Shown piece by piece: positions 41,658-50,634 of a DNA stretch of 64,000 nucleotides. How positions within the stretch are numbered: the stretch's first letter is position 1; the number at the start of each line of letters is the position of its first letter. A program made the position numbers and the translations under genes. Source of the stretch: Methylacidimicrobium sp. B4 (lineage in GTDB: Bacteria > Verrucomicrobiota > Verrucomicrobiia > Methylacidiphilales > Methylacidiphilaceae); contig NZ_CP066203.1 in NCBI RefSeq assembly GCF_017310545.1, forward strand, positions 1,240,001 to 1,304,000, read 5' to 3'. Under the pieces are notes generated by a model. It was not told the DNA's origin. It saw nothing but the letters and a program-made list of their open reading frames with translations, and searched no databases.

Positions 41658-41719
41658 GTGAAACGCGCACTACGGCGCTCGGGTAGATTCTTCCAGAGAG
41701 AGAGAAGGAATTGAGCATC

Positions 41720-42862
41720 ATGAAAACCATCCTCATCCTCGGTGGCGGAACCGGAGGAACGATCGTGGCCAACCGGCTCGCCCATGGATTGCGGCCCGAA
41801 GATGCCTCCATCGAGGTGGTCAGCGATTCCCCGCTCCACTACTACCAGCCTGCACAGCTCTACATCCCCTTTGGCGAGGAGGATCCGAGAAAGATCGCGC
41901 GCTCGGAGCGCAAGTTGCTGAATCCAAACGTCAAATTTCGGATCGACACGATTTCCGAATGGCTTCCCGAGAAGCAGCTGCTCCGTACCGCCAAAGGGGA
42001 AGCTCTCTCCTACGACTTCCTGGTCATTGCGACCGGCTCCATCGCCTGTCCCGAGACCGTGGAGGGATTCGTCGCTGGCTCAGATCACTTCTACACGCCG
42101 GAAGGAGCCTATCGTCTCTACCATAAGCTCAGCGAGTTTGAAGGCGGACGCATCGTCGTGGGAGTGGGTGGCATCCCTTACAAGTGCCCGGTAGCACCTC
42201 TCGAGTTTACTCTTCTTGCGGAAGCCTTTCTCACCCGCAAGGGGATCCGGTCCAACACCGAGATGGTCTACACCTTCCCGTTGAACGATGTCTTCCAGAT
42301 CCAGAGCGTGGTCCCCGTGGTGCGATCTCTTTTCGAGCAGCGCTCCATCCGCGCGGAAACGTTTTTCAATCTCGAATCGGTCGATCCCGAAAAGAAGGTC
42401 GTCAAGAGCCTGGAAGGAACCGAGCTTCCTTTTGACATCCTCGTGATGACTCCGCCCCATAAGGGTGCCGCCTTCCTTCGAGGCCATCCGATGGCGGATG
42501 ACGACGGATGGGTCAATACCGACCGCAGCACCCTCCGCGTGAATGGGCTCCCCAACGTCTGGGCGCTGGGCGACACGACCAACCTGCCGATCAGCAAAGC
42601 GGGGAGCACCGCGCATTTCGAGGCACCGGTGATCGTCGAGCAGATCGTGGGTATGATTCGCCACGAGGAGCCCGCTCCCGGGAAGGCGACCTATCATGGG
42701 CATGTCACCTGCTTCATCGATTCGGGCTACGGGAAGGCAACCATCCTCGATTTCGATTACGATCACCCACCGGCGGTGTACGATCCCGACGAATTTCGCC
42801 ATCTCCAGAAGATGGCGTTCAACAAGCTCTACTGGTATCTGGTTCCGACGGCGGTCATCTGA
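41720..42862 (+). CDS. Sulfide:quinone oxidoreductase-like FAD protein
   Basis: A 380-aa membrane-associated flavoprotein of the SQR/FCSD family. The FAD-binding start is TILILGGGTGGTIVANRL. DFLVIATGS precedes Cys110; Cys156 lies in IPYKCPVAPLEF and Cys331 in HVTCFIDSG. This gives the three-cysteine layout used by SQR for the sulfide/persulfide site. WALGDTTNLP is the second FAD motif, and the C-terminal LYWYLVPTA is an amphipathic membrane-docking segment. It would oxidise sulfide to polysulfide and reduce quinone. ATG 41720 is used; an in-frame TTG lies at 41711. Confidence 0.88.
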   Translation: MKTILILGGGTGGTIVANRLAHGLRPEDASIEVVSDSPLHYYQPAQLYIPFGEEDPRKIARSERKLLNPNVKFRIDTISEWLPEKQLLRTAKGEALSYDFLVIATGSIACPETVEGFVAGSDHFYTPEGAYRLYHKLSEFEGGRIVVGVGGIPYKCPVAPLEFTLLAEAFLTRKGIRSNTEMVYTFPLNDVFQIQSVVPVVRSLFEQRSIRAETFFNLESVDPEKKVVKSLEGTELPFDILVMTPPHKGAAFLRGHPMADDDGWVNTDRSTLRVNGLPNVWALGDTTNLPISKAGSTAHFEAPVIVEQIVGMIRHEEPAPGKATYHGHVTCFIDSGYGKATILDFDYDHPPAVYDPDEFRHLQKMAFNKLYWYLVPTAVI

Positions 42863-42937
42863 CCGGATCGCCCGGATCGCAAGCTGGCCGAAAGACAGGA
42901 GCGGCACGATGCGATCACGTGCCGGCAGCCCCTCCGG

Positions 42938-43687
42938 CTATCGGACTGCGCGGATGGCGACCATGCTTCCGACGAAGATCAGCCAGACCAGCAGAAAGAC
43001 GCGGGCGGGCTTTTTGGGAATGATCGTACAGGCATACGAGCCTCCGATTGCCCCCAGGATTCCTCCGGCAACCATGGCGAAAATGAGTTGGGAGTCGCTC
43101 AAGCCCTGGTGAGCGTGGATGCCTCCGCCCACCAGCGAGAGGAGCATGCCGAAGGCGATGTCCGTCCCCACGACCTCGCTCGGGCTGAGCTTGGTCAAGG
43201 TGAGAAGGAGAAGGCTCCCCAAGGCGCCGCCGCCAGCGGAAAACGACCCCACCTCAAGCCCGATGAAGAAGGAAAAGGCGGGAAGCCATCGCAAGTAGCG
43301 GTGGAGATGGAGACGGTGCTCGGTCAGAGTAAACCAGAGATTGAGCAGGGAGGAGAGGACGACCGTCAAGCCGATCGCGAGCAGGATAAACGAGCCGAGG
43401 TGGCCTTTTCGCGAAACGTGGGCGAGCAGAAATGAGCCAGCCACAACCCCGGGAATCCCCCCTAAGGAGAGAAGGAGCAGAATCCGTTGGTTGATATCCC
43501 TCTTCAAAAAATAGATCAGGGAGCTCGGGATCTTGATCAGCGCCGAGAATCCCAACGCGACGCCAACTGCCACTGCCGGCTCGATCCCAAGGAAGAGAAG
43601 GATGGGGACCGTGAGCGTGCCTCCCCCGACTCCGGTCAACCCGATGAGAAAGGCGATGCAGAAGCCGAGGAAGTAGAATTTTGTCAC
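42938..43687 (-). CDS. TauE/SafE-family sulfite/organosulfonate exporter
   Basis: A 249-aa membrane protein with about seven to eight helices and the two-repeat TauE/SafE pattern: FLIGLTGVGGGTLTVPILLFLGIEPAVAVGVALG and FSAGGGALGSLLLLTLTKLSPSEVVGTDIAFGMLLSLVGGGIH. Family members export sulfite, sulfoacetate or related anions. It lies next to, but opposite, the DsrE-TusA-SQR genes, so a role in disposing of oxidised sulfur is likely. The start is GTG at 43687. Confidence 0.92.
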   Translation of the reverse strand: MTKFYFLGFCIAFLIGLTGVGGGTLTVPILLFLGIEPAVAVGVALGFSALIKIPSSLIYFLKRDINQRILLLLSLGGIPGVVAGSFLLAHVSRKGHLGSFILLAIGLTVVLSSLLNLWFTLTEHRLHLHRYLRWLPAFSFFIGLEVGSFSAGGGALGSLLLLTLTKLSPSEVVGTDIAFGMLLSLVGGGIHAHQGLSDSQLIFAMVAGGILGAIGGSYACTIIPKKPARVFLLVWLIFVGSMVAIRAVR

Positions 43688-43691
43688 GCGT

Positions 43692-43732
43692 ATTGTCTAT
43701 TTTGTCTATAGATATTCAGTTTATAGCTTCAA
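43692..43732 (-). promoter_or_regulatory. AT-rich promoter/operator of the TauE gene with tandem TTGTCTAT repeats
   Basis: Two copies of TTGTCTAT (43693-43700 and 43702-43709, 9-base period) lie just before the GTG. On the minus strand, TTGAAG (43727-43732) and TATAGA (43705-43710) with 16 bases between them are -35/-10-like. The direct repeats would overlap the -10 and the transcription start, as a repressor site does. The AT-richness stands out in this GC-rich region. Confidence 0.45.
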
Positions 43733-43869
43733 GCTTTCCCGCCGTCATCGGTCTTTGGCAGTCTTCCGCAATCGGAGAGGCGCATGCGGGAAAGGAGAGC
43801 ACACCGGGCGCCTCTCGTCGATCTCGGGAAAGCGCCTCCCCGCCTTCCTTGGTCTCTTCGGCTTTCAGC

Positions 43870-46800
43870 TTAAGATCGCGTCGGTCTCGCCGCCGAACCA
43901 AGGTCGAGTCCAGCCTCGGAAGAGCCGTCCCCGTTCGGCAGGCTTCGGCCGCGCCAGAGCAGGTAGAGGATCGGATAGAGGAGCAATTCGAGCACCCCCG
44001 AGGTCACGATCCCGCCCACCATCGGTGTCGCGATTCGCTTCATCACGTCCGCCCCGGTTTCCTGGCTCCAAAGGATGGGAAGAAGCCCGAAGAGAATCGC
44101 ACAGATGGTCATCATCTTCGGCCGGATCCTGCCGAGAGCGCCCGCCTCGATCGCCGCGCGCAGGTCAGCACGGGACCGCATCCTCCCTTCGCGACTCCGC
44201 TCTTCATAGGCATGATCCAAGTAGAGAAGCATGACGACCCCTGTCTCGGCGTCGAGGCCGGCCAGGGCGATCAACCCGACAGCCACGGCGACGCTCAGGT
44301 TGTAGCCAAGCCAGTAGAGCAGCCAGAAAGCTCCTACCAGGGAAAATGGGACCGCGAGCAGCACGAGCAGGGTTCGGCTGGCCGATCGCGTGTTCAAGTG
44401 GAGCAAGATCAAGATGATCATCAGGGTGAGGGGAATCAGGAGGAAGAGACGATGCTTCGCACGGAGGAAGTACTCATAAGAACCGGCCCATTCGACGTAA
44501 TACCCGGGAGGGAAGGCTACGTTCCGGGCGATCTGCGCACCGGCTCGGCGAACGTAGCCAACAAGATCTTTGGCCGTGCTATCGACAAAGACAAAGCCGA
44601 CGAGCTGGGCATTTTCGCTCCGAACCTCGGGCGGACCAAAGGCAAAATGGATATCCGCCAGCTCACCCAGAGGAACCTGAACGCCGGAGAGCGGTGCCCC
44701 CGGCAAGCTTCGGGACAAGGAGTCGGCTGAAACGGTTGGAGGTGTCTCGCCCAGGAGGATGCGAGAGAGTGCGAGCGGATCCTGCCGAAAGTCTCGATTG
44801 TAGCGGACGCTCACGGGGTATCGCTCCCGCCCCTCTACCGTGACAGTTACGGTATTGCCGCCAATCGCTCCTTCAATCGCCTGGTTCACGTCCTCGACCG
44901 TGAACCCGTAGCGCGCGAGCGCTTCGCGGCGCACCTGGATATCCAGGTACCTCCCCCCTTCCACCCGCTCCGCAAAGACGCTTCGAGTTTCGGGGAAGCC
45001 GGAAAGAGCACGCTCGATCTTCTCCCCCAAATCGCGGATCACAGCGAGGTCGGAACCGAAGATCTTGATTCCCAGATTGGACCGAAAGCCCGTCTGCAGC
45101 ATCTCGGTGCGAGTCTGGATCGGCATCCAAAAGATGTTAGCGACCCCGGGAAACTGGAGCTGTCGATTGAGCTCCGCAAGGAGCTTGTTCCAGCTCATCC
45201 CTTTCCTCCACTCGGCTTCCGGCCGGAAGGTCACCACCGTCTCGGTCATCGAGAGCGGGGCCGGATCGGTCGCCGTATCTGCCTGCCCTACCTTCCCAAA
45301 GACGGTGGCGACCTCGGGCATCTGGGCGATGATCCGGTCTTGCGTCTGAAGGATGCGCGCCGCCTCCGCAATGGCCACGCCAGGTACCGCAGTCGGCATG
45401 TAGAGCAGGGTCCCCTCGTTGAGCGGAGGCATGAACTCCGCTCCCAAGCGACGAAGCGGGTAGAGAGTCGAGCCGAGCACTACAAGCGCGAGGAGAAGCA
45501 CGAGAACGCCGTGGCGGAGAACCAGGCGGAGGATGGGGCCGTAGAGGGCGAGGAGAAGCCGGTTGAGAGGGTTTCGTCTTTCCGGAACGATGCGCCCCCG
45601 GACAAACCAGAGCATCAGCACGGGCACCAGGGTCACCGAGAGCACGGCGGCGAAAAACATCGCGAAGGTCTTGGTAAAGGCGAGCGGACGAAAGAGACGG
45701 CCCTCTTGAGCCTCGAGAGCGAAGACCGGCACAAAGGAGACCGTGATCACCAGAAGCGAAAAGAAGAGAGGTCGTCCCACCTGCTTGGCGGCGGTGAGCA
45801 CGACCCGCAACCGTTCTGCCCCACGCGGATCCTTCCCCGTCTTCTCCCTGGCTTCTTCCAACCGCTTGTGGGCGTTTTCCACCATGATGACCGCACCGTC
45901 GACCATGGCCCCGATCGCGATGGCAATGCCTCCCAGCGACATGATGTTCGCGGTCAGCCGCAGGCCGCCAAAGGGGATGAAGGAGAGCACGATCGCCGCC
46001 GGGAGGAGGAGGATCGCCACAAGAGCGCTCCGAATATGCCAGAGGAAGAGAATGCAGACCAGGCTGACGACGAGGCACTCCTCGATCAGCTTCTTCCAGA
46101 GCGTGTGAATCGATCGAAGGATGAGCTCGGAGCGATCGTAGGTGGGCAACACTCGGACGCCGGGAGGGAAAGAGCTTTCGAGGGTGTTCAGCTTTTGCTT
46201 GACGCCGTCGATCACCCGCAGCGCATTTTCGCCATGGCGCATGACGACGATGCCGCCGACGGTTTCTCCTTTCCCGCCCAGCTCGGCGAGCCCTTGCCGC
46301 AGATCCCCCCCAAGCGTGAGACTCCCCAGCTGCCGGACAAGAATGGGAAAGCCCCGCGGGTCGGTGCGCACGACTGCGTTCCCCACATCCGCAAGGGACT
46401 GAAAGTAGCCCCGCCCGCGAATGTAATACTCCATGGTGGAGATCTCGAAGCTCTTTCCGCCGACGTCCCGGTTGCCCTTGCGAACCGCATCGACGACCTC
46501 CGAGAAGCGGACCCCGTAGGCCACGAGCTTACCCGGGTCGAGGTTCACCTGGTATTGGCGGACATAGCCGCCAACGCTCGCCACCTCGGAGACGCCGTGA
46601 ACGGAAGCCAGGGCGTAGCGGAGGGTCCAATCCTGAAAAGAGCGGAGCTCGGCCAAGTCGTGCCTTCCCGACTCATCGACGAGCGCGTATTCGAAGACCC
46701 AGCCGACACCGGTCGCATCCGGTCCCAGGGTGGGGCTGACTCCTTCCGGCAGTCGGCTCCGGGCACCGTTCAGATACTCGAGCACGCGCGACCGAGCCCA

Positions 46801-47112
46801 GTAGAGATCGGTTCCATCTTCGAAGATCACGTAGACAAACGACTTCCCGAAGATCGACTCGCCACGGACAAACTTCACCTTCGGCGCCGAAAGAAAAAGT
46901 GTCGAGATCGGATAGGTAATCTGATCCTCGACGAGCGTCGGGCTCCGTCCGGGCCATTCGGTGTAGACGATCACCTGGACGTCGGAGAGATCCGGAATGG
47001 CATCCAGAGGAGAATTCCGCAGCGCCAAGATTCCCCAGGTAAGGCCAAAGGCGGCCAGTATGCTGACCAGGAATGGATTGCGCCCGCTCCAGTCGATGAG
47101 GCGATCCAACAT
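43870..47112 (-). CDS. cusA: Cu(I)/Ag(I) RND efflux permease, CusA-type
   Basis: A 1080-aa heavy-metal RND pump (HME class). DAIPDLSDVQVIVYTEWPGR and the twelve-helix pattern are typical. The metal-path methionines are recognisable in NIFWMPIQTRTEMLQTGFRS, the CusA-like substrate segment. The helix-4 motif reads IAIGAMVDGAVIMVENAHKRL. The end block RPKMMTICAILFGLLPILWSQETGADVMKRIATPM is characteristic of CusA/CzcA. It begins two bases after the stop of the adaptor gene, so cusB-cusA form one operon. No outer-membrane channel gene is in this operon. Confidence 0.93.
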   Translation of the reverse strand: MLDRLIDWSGRNPFLVSILAAFGLTWGILALRNSPLDAIPDLSDVQVIVYTEWPGRSPTLVEDQITYPISTLFLSAPKVKFVRGESIFGKSFVYVIFEDGTDLYWARSRVLEYLNGARSRLPEGVSPTLGPDATGVGWVFEYALVDESGRHDLAELRSFQDWTLRYALASVHGVSEVASVGGYVRQYQVNLDPGKLVAYGVRFSEVVDAVRKGNRDVGGKSFEISTMEYYIRGRGYFQSLADVGNAVVRTDPRGFPILVRQLGSLTLGGDLRQGLAELGGKGETVGGIVVMRHGENALRVIDGVKQKLNTLESSFPPGVRVLPTYDRSELILRSIHTLWKKLIEECLVVSLVCILFLWHIRSALVAILLLPAAIVLSFIPFGGLRLTANIMSLGGIAIAIGAMVDGAVIMVENAHKRLEEAREKTGKDPRGAERLRVVLTAAKQVGRPLFFSLLVITVSFVPVFALEAQEGRLFRPLAFTKTFAMFFAAVLSVTLVPVLMLWFVRGRIVPERRNPLNRLLLALYGPILRLVLRHGVLVLLLALVVLGSTLYPLRRLGAEFMPPLNEGTLLYMPTAVPGVAIAEAARILQTQDRIIAQMPEVATVFGKVGQADTATDPAPLSMTETVVTFRPEAEWRKGMSWNKLLAELNRQLQFPGVANIFWMPIQTRTEMLQTGFRSNLGIKIFGSDLAVIRDLGEKIERALSGFPETRSVFAERVEGGRYLDIQVRREALARYGFTVEDVNQAIEGAIGGNTVTVTVEGRERYPVSVRYNRDFRQDPLALSRILLGETPPTVSADSLSRSLPGAPLSGVQVPLGELADIHFAFGPPEVRSENAQLVGFVFVDSTAKDLVGYVRRAGAQIARNVAFPPGYYVEWAGSYEYFLRAKHRLFLLIPLTLMIILILLHLNTRSASRTLLVLLAVPFSLVGAFWLLYWLGYNLSVAVAVGLIALAGLDAETGVVMLLYLDHAYEERSREGRMRSRADLRAAIEAGALGRIRPKMMTICAILFGLLPILWSQETGADVMKRIATPMVGGIVTSGVLELLLYPILYLLWRGRSLPNGDGSSEAGLDLGSAARPTRS

Positions 47113-47114
47113 GG

Positions 47115-48551
47115 TTACATCCCGGGCATTCCCGGCATCCCATGGGAATGGTGATGATCCGCCGGCGGCGCGGACGGAACCGCCTTCCCGGGCACCGACC
47201 CTCCTTCGGTGGGCTGTTCCCCGGACCAGATCTGCAAGGCCCCCTGGACACGGGACTCGGCTTCAATGAGGAAGTTGGCACCTGTCACGACACGCTCCCC
47301 CTCTTGGAGCCCGGCCAGCACCGGGTAGTCGTCGTCGAGCTTCTCGCCCAGGCGGACGAATCGGGGTTCGAGATGCCCTCCCCCGTGATCGACGAAGACG
47401 ACAAAGCGCCGTCCTGTCGGAATCACCGCATCGCTCCGCACGGCGAGCTGCACTCCGTAGTCGAGCCGAGCCGCCACATCGGCATACATCCCCGGGCGCA
47501 GCTTGTGACCAGGGTTGGAGAGAATGATCCGCGCCTGCAGCCGGCGCACCGTCTCGGTGAAATGAGGTTGGACGAAATCGATTCGGCTCCGAAATCGTTC
47601 TCCGGGCAGGGCGGGCAGGGTCACCTCGCACGGCTGGCCTTCGGAAATAAAAGGCGCCTGATCTTCCGGAAATTGCGCAAGGACCCAGACACGAGAAAGA
47701 CTGATGAGCCGGAAGAGCGTTTGTCCCGCCGAGAAGCGCATCCCCTCGACGACATTCTTTTCGTGCACATGGCCGGAAACCGGAGAGAGAAGATCGAAGG
47801 TCCCGTGAATCCCTTTTCCGGTGCGAACATCATTGGTCGACATGCTCCACGCATGACTTTCGAGCTCCCGGATCTGTGCGTCGGTCAGATCCCAGACGCG
47901 GATTCGGTTCCGGATATGCTCGAACTGCTGGTCGAGAAGGATCGGGTTGGCCTTTTGGACGAGCAGGCTTCTCCGCCAGGCGCGGTAGGCGCGGATATAG
48001 TCCATTTGGGCTTGGACCCAGTTCTCGGAGAGGATCGTCGCCAGCCTTTCTCCTTTGCGGACTTCTTTCCAGAGATAGTCGGCGTAGAGCTTGATGACAT
48101 ATCCATCACCCGCCTTCACGTTGATATCGACCTCCTTCGACTCGTCGACGGCGATGAGGGCGGGGGCACGCAATTCACGCACCAGGTGCCGCCGCTCGAC
48201 TACGCCCGTCCGGATGCCGATCGCTTGCAGCCGCTCGGGAGGGACAAAAAAAGGGCTGGTCGACGGGAGCGAAGGAGAGGAAGAGAGCTGCTCAGTCCGA
48301 AAGGGTGCTCCGGCGGTGGCGGTCTCCGCGGCTTTCCCTGAAAGTGATCCGCTTGCTCGAACCGGAACCAGGTCCATGCTGCAGATCGGACACTTGCCAG
48401 GAGAGGGAGAACGCACGCTCGGGTGCATGGTGCAGGTGTAATAGAGAATCCGTTGCTTAGCCTCCGGATCTGCGGAGGCCGAACCGGCTTCGAGCCAGCC
48501 CCACAGGCCGAAAGCAAGAAGAAGGGCTGCCAAAGGTCGCAAGTGATTCAT
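47115..48551 (-). CDS. cusB: CusB-type periplasmic adaptor with heavy-metal-binding domain
   Basis: A 478-aa membrane-fusion protein. After a signal peptide (LRPLAALLLAFGLWGWLEAGSASA) comes a heavy-metal-binding domain, YYTCTMHPSVRSPSPGKCPIC with MDLVPV after it (residues about 35-60). This is the Cys/His/Met module often fused to CusB or copper ATPases. The adaptor core follows: FVPPERLQAIGIRTGVVERR, a coiled-coil region around residue 180, SPVSGHVHEKNVVEGMRF (lipoyl-like), and a beta-barrel with LSRVWVLAQFPE. The C-terminus is His/Met-rich (DHHHSHGMPGMPGM), a likely copper-capturing tail. Confidence 0.93.
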   Translation of the reverse strand: MNHLRPLAALLLAFGLWGWLEAGSASADPEAKQRILYYTCTMHPSVRSPSPGKCPICSMDLVPVRASGSLSGKAAETATAGAPFRTEQLSSSPSLPSTSPFFVPPERLQAIGIRTGVVERRHLVRELRAPALIAVDESKEVDINVKAGDGYVIKLYADYLWKEVRKGERLATILSENWVQAQMDYIRAYRAWRRSLLVQKANPILLDQQFEHIRNRIRVWDLTDAQIRELESHAWSMSTNDVRTGKGIHGTFDLLSPVSGHVHEKNVVEGMRFSAGQTLFRLISLSRVWVLAQFPEDQAPFISEGQPCEVTLPALPGERFRSRIDFVQPHFTETVRRLQARIILSNPGHKLRPGMYADVAARLDYGVQLAVRSDAVIPTGRRFVVFVDHGGGHLEPRFVRLGEKLDDDYPVLAGLQEGERVVTGANFLIEAESRVQGALQIWSGEQPTEGGSVPGKAVPSAPPADHHHSHGMPGMPGM

Positions 48552-48639
48552 GGATGCAAAGAACCGGCTCTGGCAAAGAAAAACACCCCTTCCTGCGGAA
48601 ACCCTCGCAGCGGCAGCGCGGAGTCCGGCGTTGCGCCTC

Positions 48640-49146
48640 TCATCGACCCGCGTTGCCGGGCTCCCGCAATGCCACGGGAGGGTTCCAGAGGATCTCGGCC
48701 CCGAGGAAGGCTTCCCGCGCTCCCATCGGCTCGCGAAGCCGACGGAGGACTGCGACGGATGACCTCGCTGCCCTGGAGCGAGGGGGAGTCGAAGAAGCTT
48801 CCGCTACTGGCGAGGGAGGAATGGCTCCATGGTCGGAGTCGAGTGCTTCACCCCTAGGTGCAAGCTCTCCAGGAATCGAGGGAGCCGCGGCAGTCGGGAT
48901 TTCCTGAGCGGCCCCTCGGGGAGCGTCTGCCCCGGCTCGCTCCGCTTGCGGCGTGGAGGTGCGCACGGGAGAGGGCCGTCGCTCTCCGCCCCGCGGAAGG
49001 GGCTCGACCTTCCCGCGGCGGTAGGCGAGAGCCGTCTGGATCGCCAGCAGGAGGAGAATCGCAAGGAGAGTGCCCCACTCCGTCGAAAACGGGATCCCCG
49101 CTCCCAGGATGGGTGCGACGGCAGAAGGCGCGAGCGAGTCGAGCAT
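48640..49146 (-). CDS. Pro/Ala-rich single-pass membrane protein downstream of floA
   Basis: A 168-aa protein of unknown function. A short exposed start (MLDSLAPSAVAPILGAGIPFS) leads into one membrane helix (TLLAILLLLAIQTALAY). A long Pro/Ala/Arg/Ser-rich, probably disordered tail follows. GGGGGGAACG just before ATG 49146 is a strong ribosome site, and the gene starts 28 bases after floA. The tail composition could also reflect non-coding sequence read by chance, so the 3' half is less certain than the start. Confidence 0.55.
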   Translation of the reverse strand: MLDSLAPSAVAPILGAGIPFSTEWGTLLAILLLLAIQTALAYRRGKVEPLPRGGERRPSPVRTSTPQAERAGADAPRGAAQEIPTAAAPSIPGELAPRGEALDSDHGAIPPSPVAEASSTPPRSRAARSSVAVLRRLREPMGAREAFLGAEILWNPPVALREPGNAGR

Positions 49147-49174
49147 CGTTCCCCCCAAATGGTTCGCCTTTGGC

Positions 49175-50176
49175 CTACGAAGAGGGCAAGCTCTCTTGAC
49201 TCGTCCCCGGAGGCTCGCCCGCAATGCTCGAGCGCATCGCGGTATCGGCCTGGACGTTGCGCAGCCGGTAGTAGTCCATGACCCCGAGATGTCCTTTCCG
49301 GAAAGCGTCCGCCATCGCCAGAGGGATTTCGGCTTCCGCCTCGACGAGCTTGGCGCGCATCTCCTGCTCCAGGGCGACGGCCGCCGCACGCCGCACCTCG
49401 GCTTTCGCTTGAGCAACCCGCTTGTCCGCTTCCGCCTGCTCGGCCTGAAGCTTCGCCCCGATGTTGTCCCCGATGGTGACCTCTGCGATATCGATCGAGA
49501 GGATCTCGAAAGCTGTCCCGGAATCGAGTCCCTTCTGAAGAACCGTCTTCGAAATCCGATCGGGGTACTCCAGGACCTCCTTGTAATTGAGCGCCGAGCC
49601 GATCGTCGTGACGATTCCTTCTCCGACCCGCGCGATGATCGTCTCCTCGGTCGCTCCCCCGACAAAACGTTCGAGATTGGTGCGAACGGTGACTCGGGCC
49701 CGCGCTTTCACCGCGATCCCATCCTTGGCCACGCCCGCAATCGTGTTTTGCCCGGACGCCGGATTCGGACAGTCGATTACCCTGGGATTGACGCTGGTCC
49801 GGACGGCTTCGAAGACGCTCTTCCCGGTGCCGATCGTAGCCAGATCGATGGCGCACGCCCGGTTGAAATCGAGGGAGATCCCCGCTCGGTCCGCCGCGAT
49901 CAGAGCACGGACGACCTGCTCCACGTTGCCGCGCGCCAGGTAGTGGGATTCGAGCTGAGCGGTGCTCAGATCGAGGCCGGATCGGACCGCAGTGACGCGA
50001 TTGTTGACAATGAGGGAAGGAGGGATACCCCGCAACCGCATGGCCACCAGGTTGAAGAGGCTCACCCAGGCCCCGGAGATAAAGGCGCGGACCCAGATGC
50101 CAACAAAATTGATCACGAGAACGGCAAAGACGAGGGCAACCAGGGAGAGAAAACCGAGCAAGAATAGAGAGATCAT
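49175..50176 (-). CDS. floA: Flotillin-like protein FloA
   Basis: A 333-aa membrane-scaffold protein. The N-terminal hairpin membrane segment is [22 protein letters not shown]. The SPFH/PHB domain follows ([52 protein letters not shown]). The C-terminal coiled coil is Ala/Glu-rich ([54 protein letters not shown]). FloA organises functional membrane microdomains, usually with an NfeD protein, which is exactly the neighbour here. The start overlaps the nfeD stop by 4 bases. Confidence 0.95.
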   Translation of the reverse strand: MISLFLLGFLSLVALVFAVLVINFVGIWVRAFISGAWVSLFNLVAMRLRGIPPSLIVNNRVTAVRSGLDLSTAQLESHYLARGNVEQVVRALIAADRAGISLDFNRACAIDLATIGTGKSVFEAVRTSVNPRVIDCPNPASGQNTIAGVAKDGIAVKARARVTVRTNLERFVGGATEETIIARVGEGIVTTIGSALNYKEVLEYPDRISKTVLQKGLDSGTAFEILSIDIAEVTIGDNIGAKLQAEQAEADKRVAQAKAEVRRAAAVALEQEMRAKLVEAEAEIPLAMADAFRKGHLGVMDYYRLRNVQADTAMRSSIAGEPPGTSQESLPSS

Positions 50177-50634
50177 GCTGTGGCCTCCACGATCCAGTGG
50201 CCGTCACGCCATCCCACCACGCGGATCCTGGTCCCTTCCTCCAGAAATCCGCTCTCCGCAACAACCTCTGTCCGCTTCTCCTCGAATAGGGCGACCCCGA
50301 TGGGATGGCAAGGCGAAACAAGAAGCCCCTCGTGACCCACCAGATCCGAATGAGGGCGCCCGACGCCGGACGGATTGCGGAACTCGAGCGCCATCCGATG
50401 GCCGAGGCGACTCTTGGGCAGGAACCGGAGCCAGGCCCACAGGAACGCGCTGGAGAAGAGAAGGCTCGCCGCGAGCACCGCCAGGCCCGCTCCCCATCCC
50501 GAACGGGCAAAGGCGACGACAACTCCTGTCAGGAAGGCGACGAGCGCCAGCAATCCCAGAATCGTGCTGGGAAAGAAGAGCTCGGCGCCGAATAAGACCA
50601 AGCCCGCCAAAAGGCAAAAGAGAATCGCGATCAT
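50173..50634 (-). CDS. Short NfeD-family membrane protein
   Basis: A 153-aa protein. Two to three membrane helices ([39 protein letters not shown] and [19 protein letters not shown]) are followed by a C-terminal OB-fold ([37 protein letters not shown]). This is the NfeD C-terminal module without a protease. It overlaps both the upstream protease-type NfeD gene and floA by 4 bases. Confidence 0.9.
   Translation of the reverse strand: MIAILFCLLAGLVLFGAELFFPSTILGLLALVAFLTGVVVAFARSGWGAGLAVLAASLLFSSAFLWAWLRFLPKSRLGHRMALEFRNPSGVGRPHSDLVGHEGLLVSPCHPIGVALFEEKRTEVVAESGFLEEGTRIRVVGWRDGHWIVEATA

Noticed and set aside
45340-47154. Plus-strand open frame of about 604 codons opposite cusA
   Set aside because: Asp/Arg/His-rich shadow of a clear RND permease gene.
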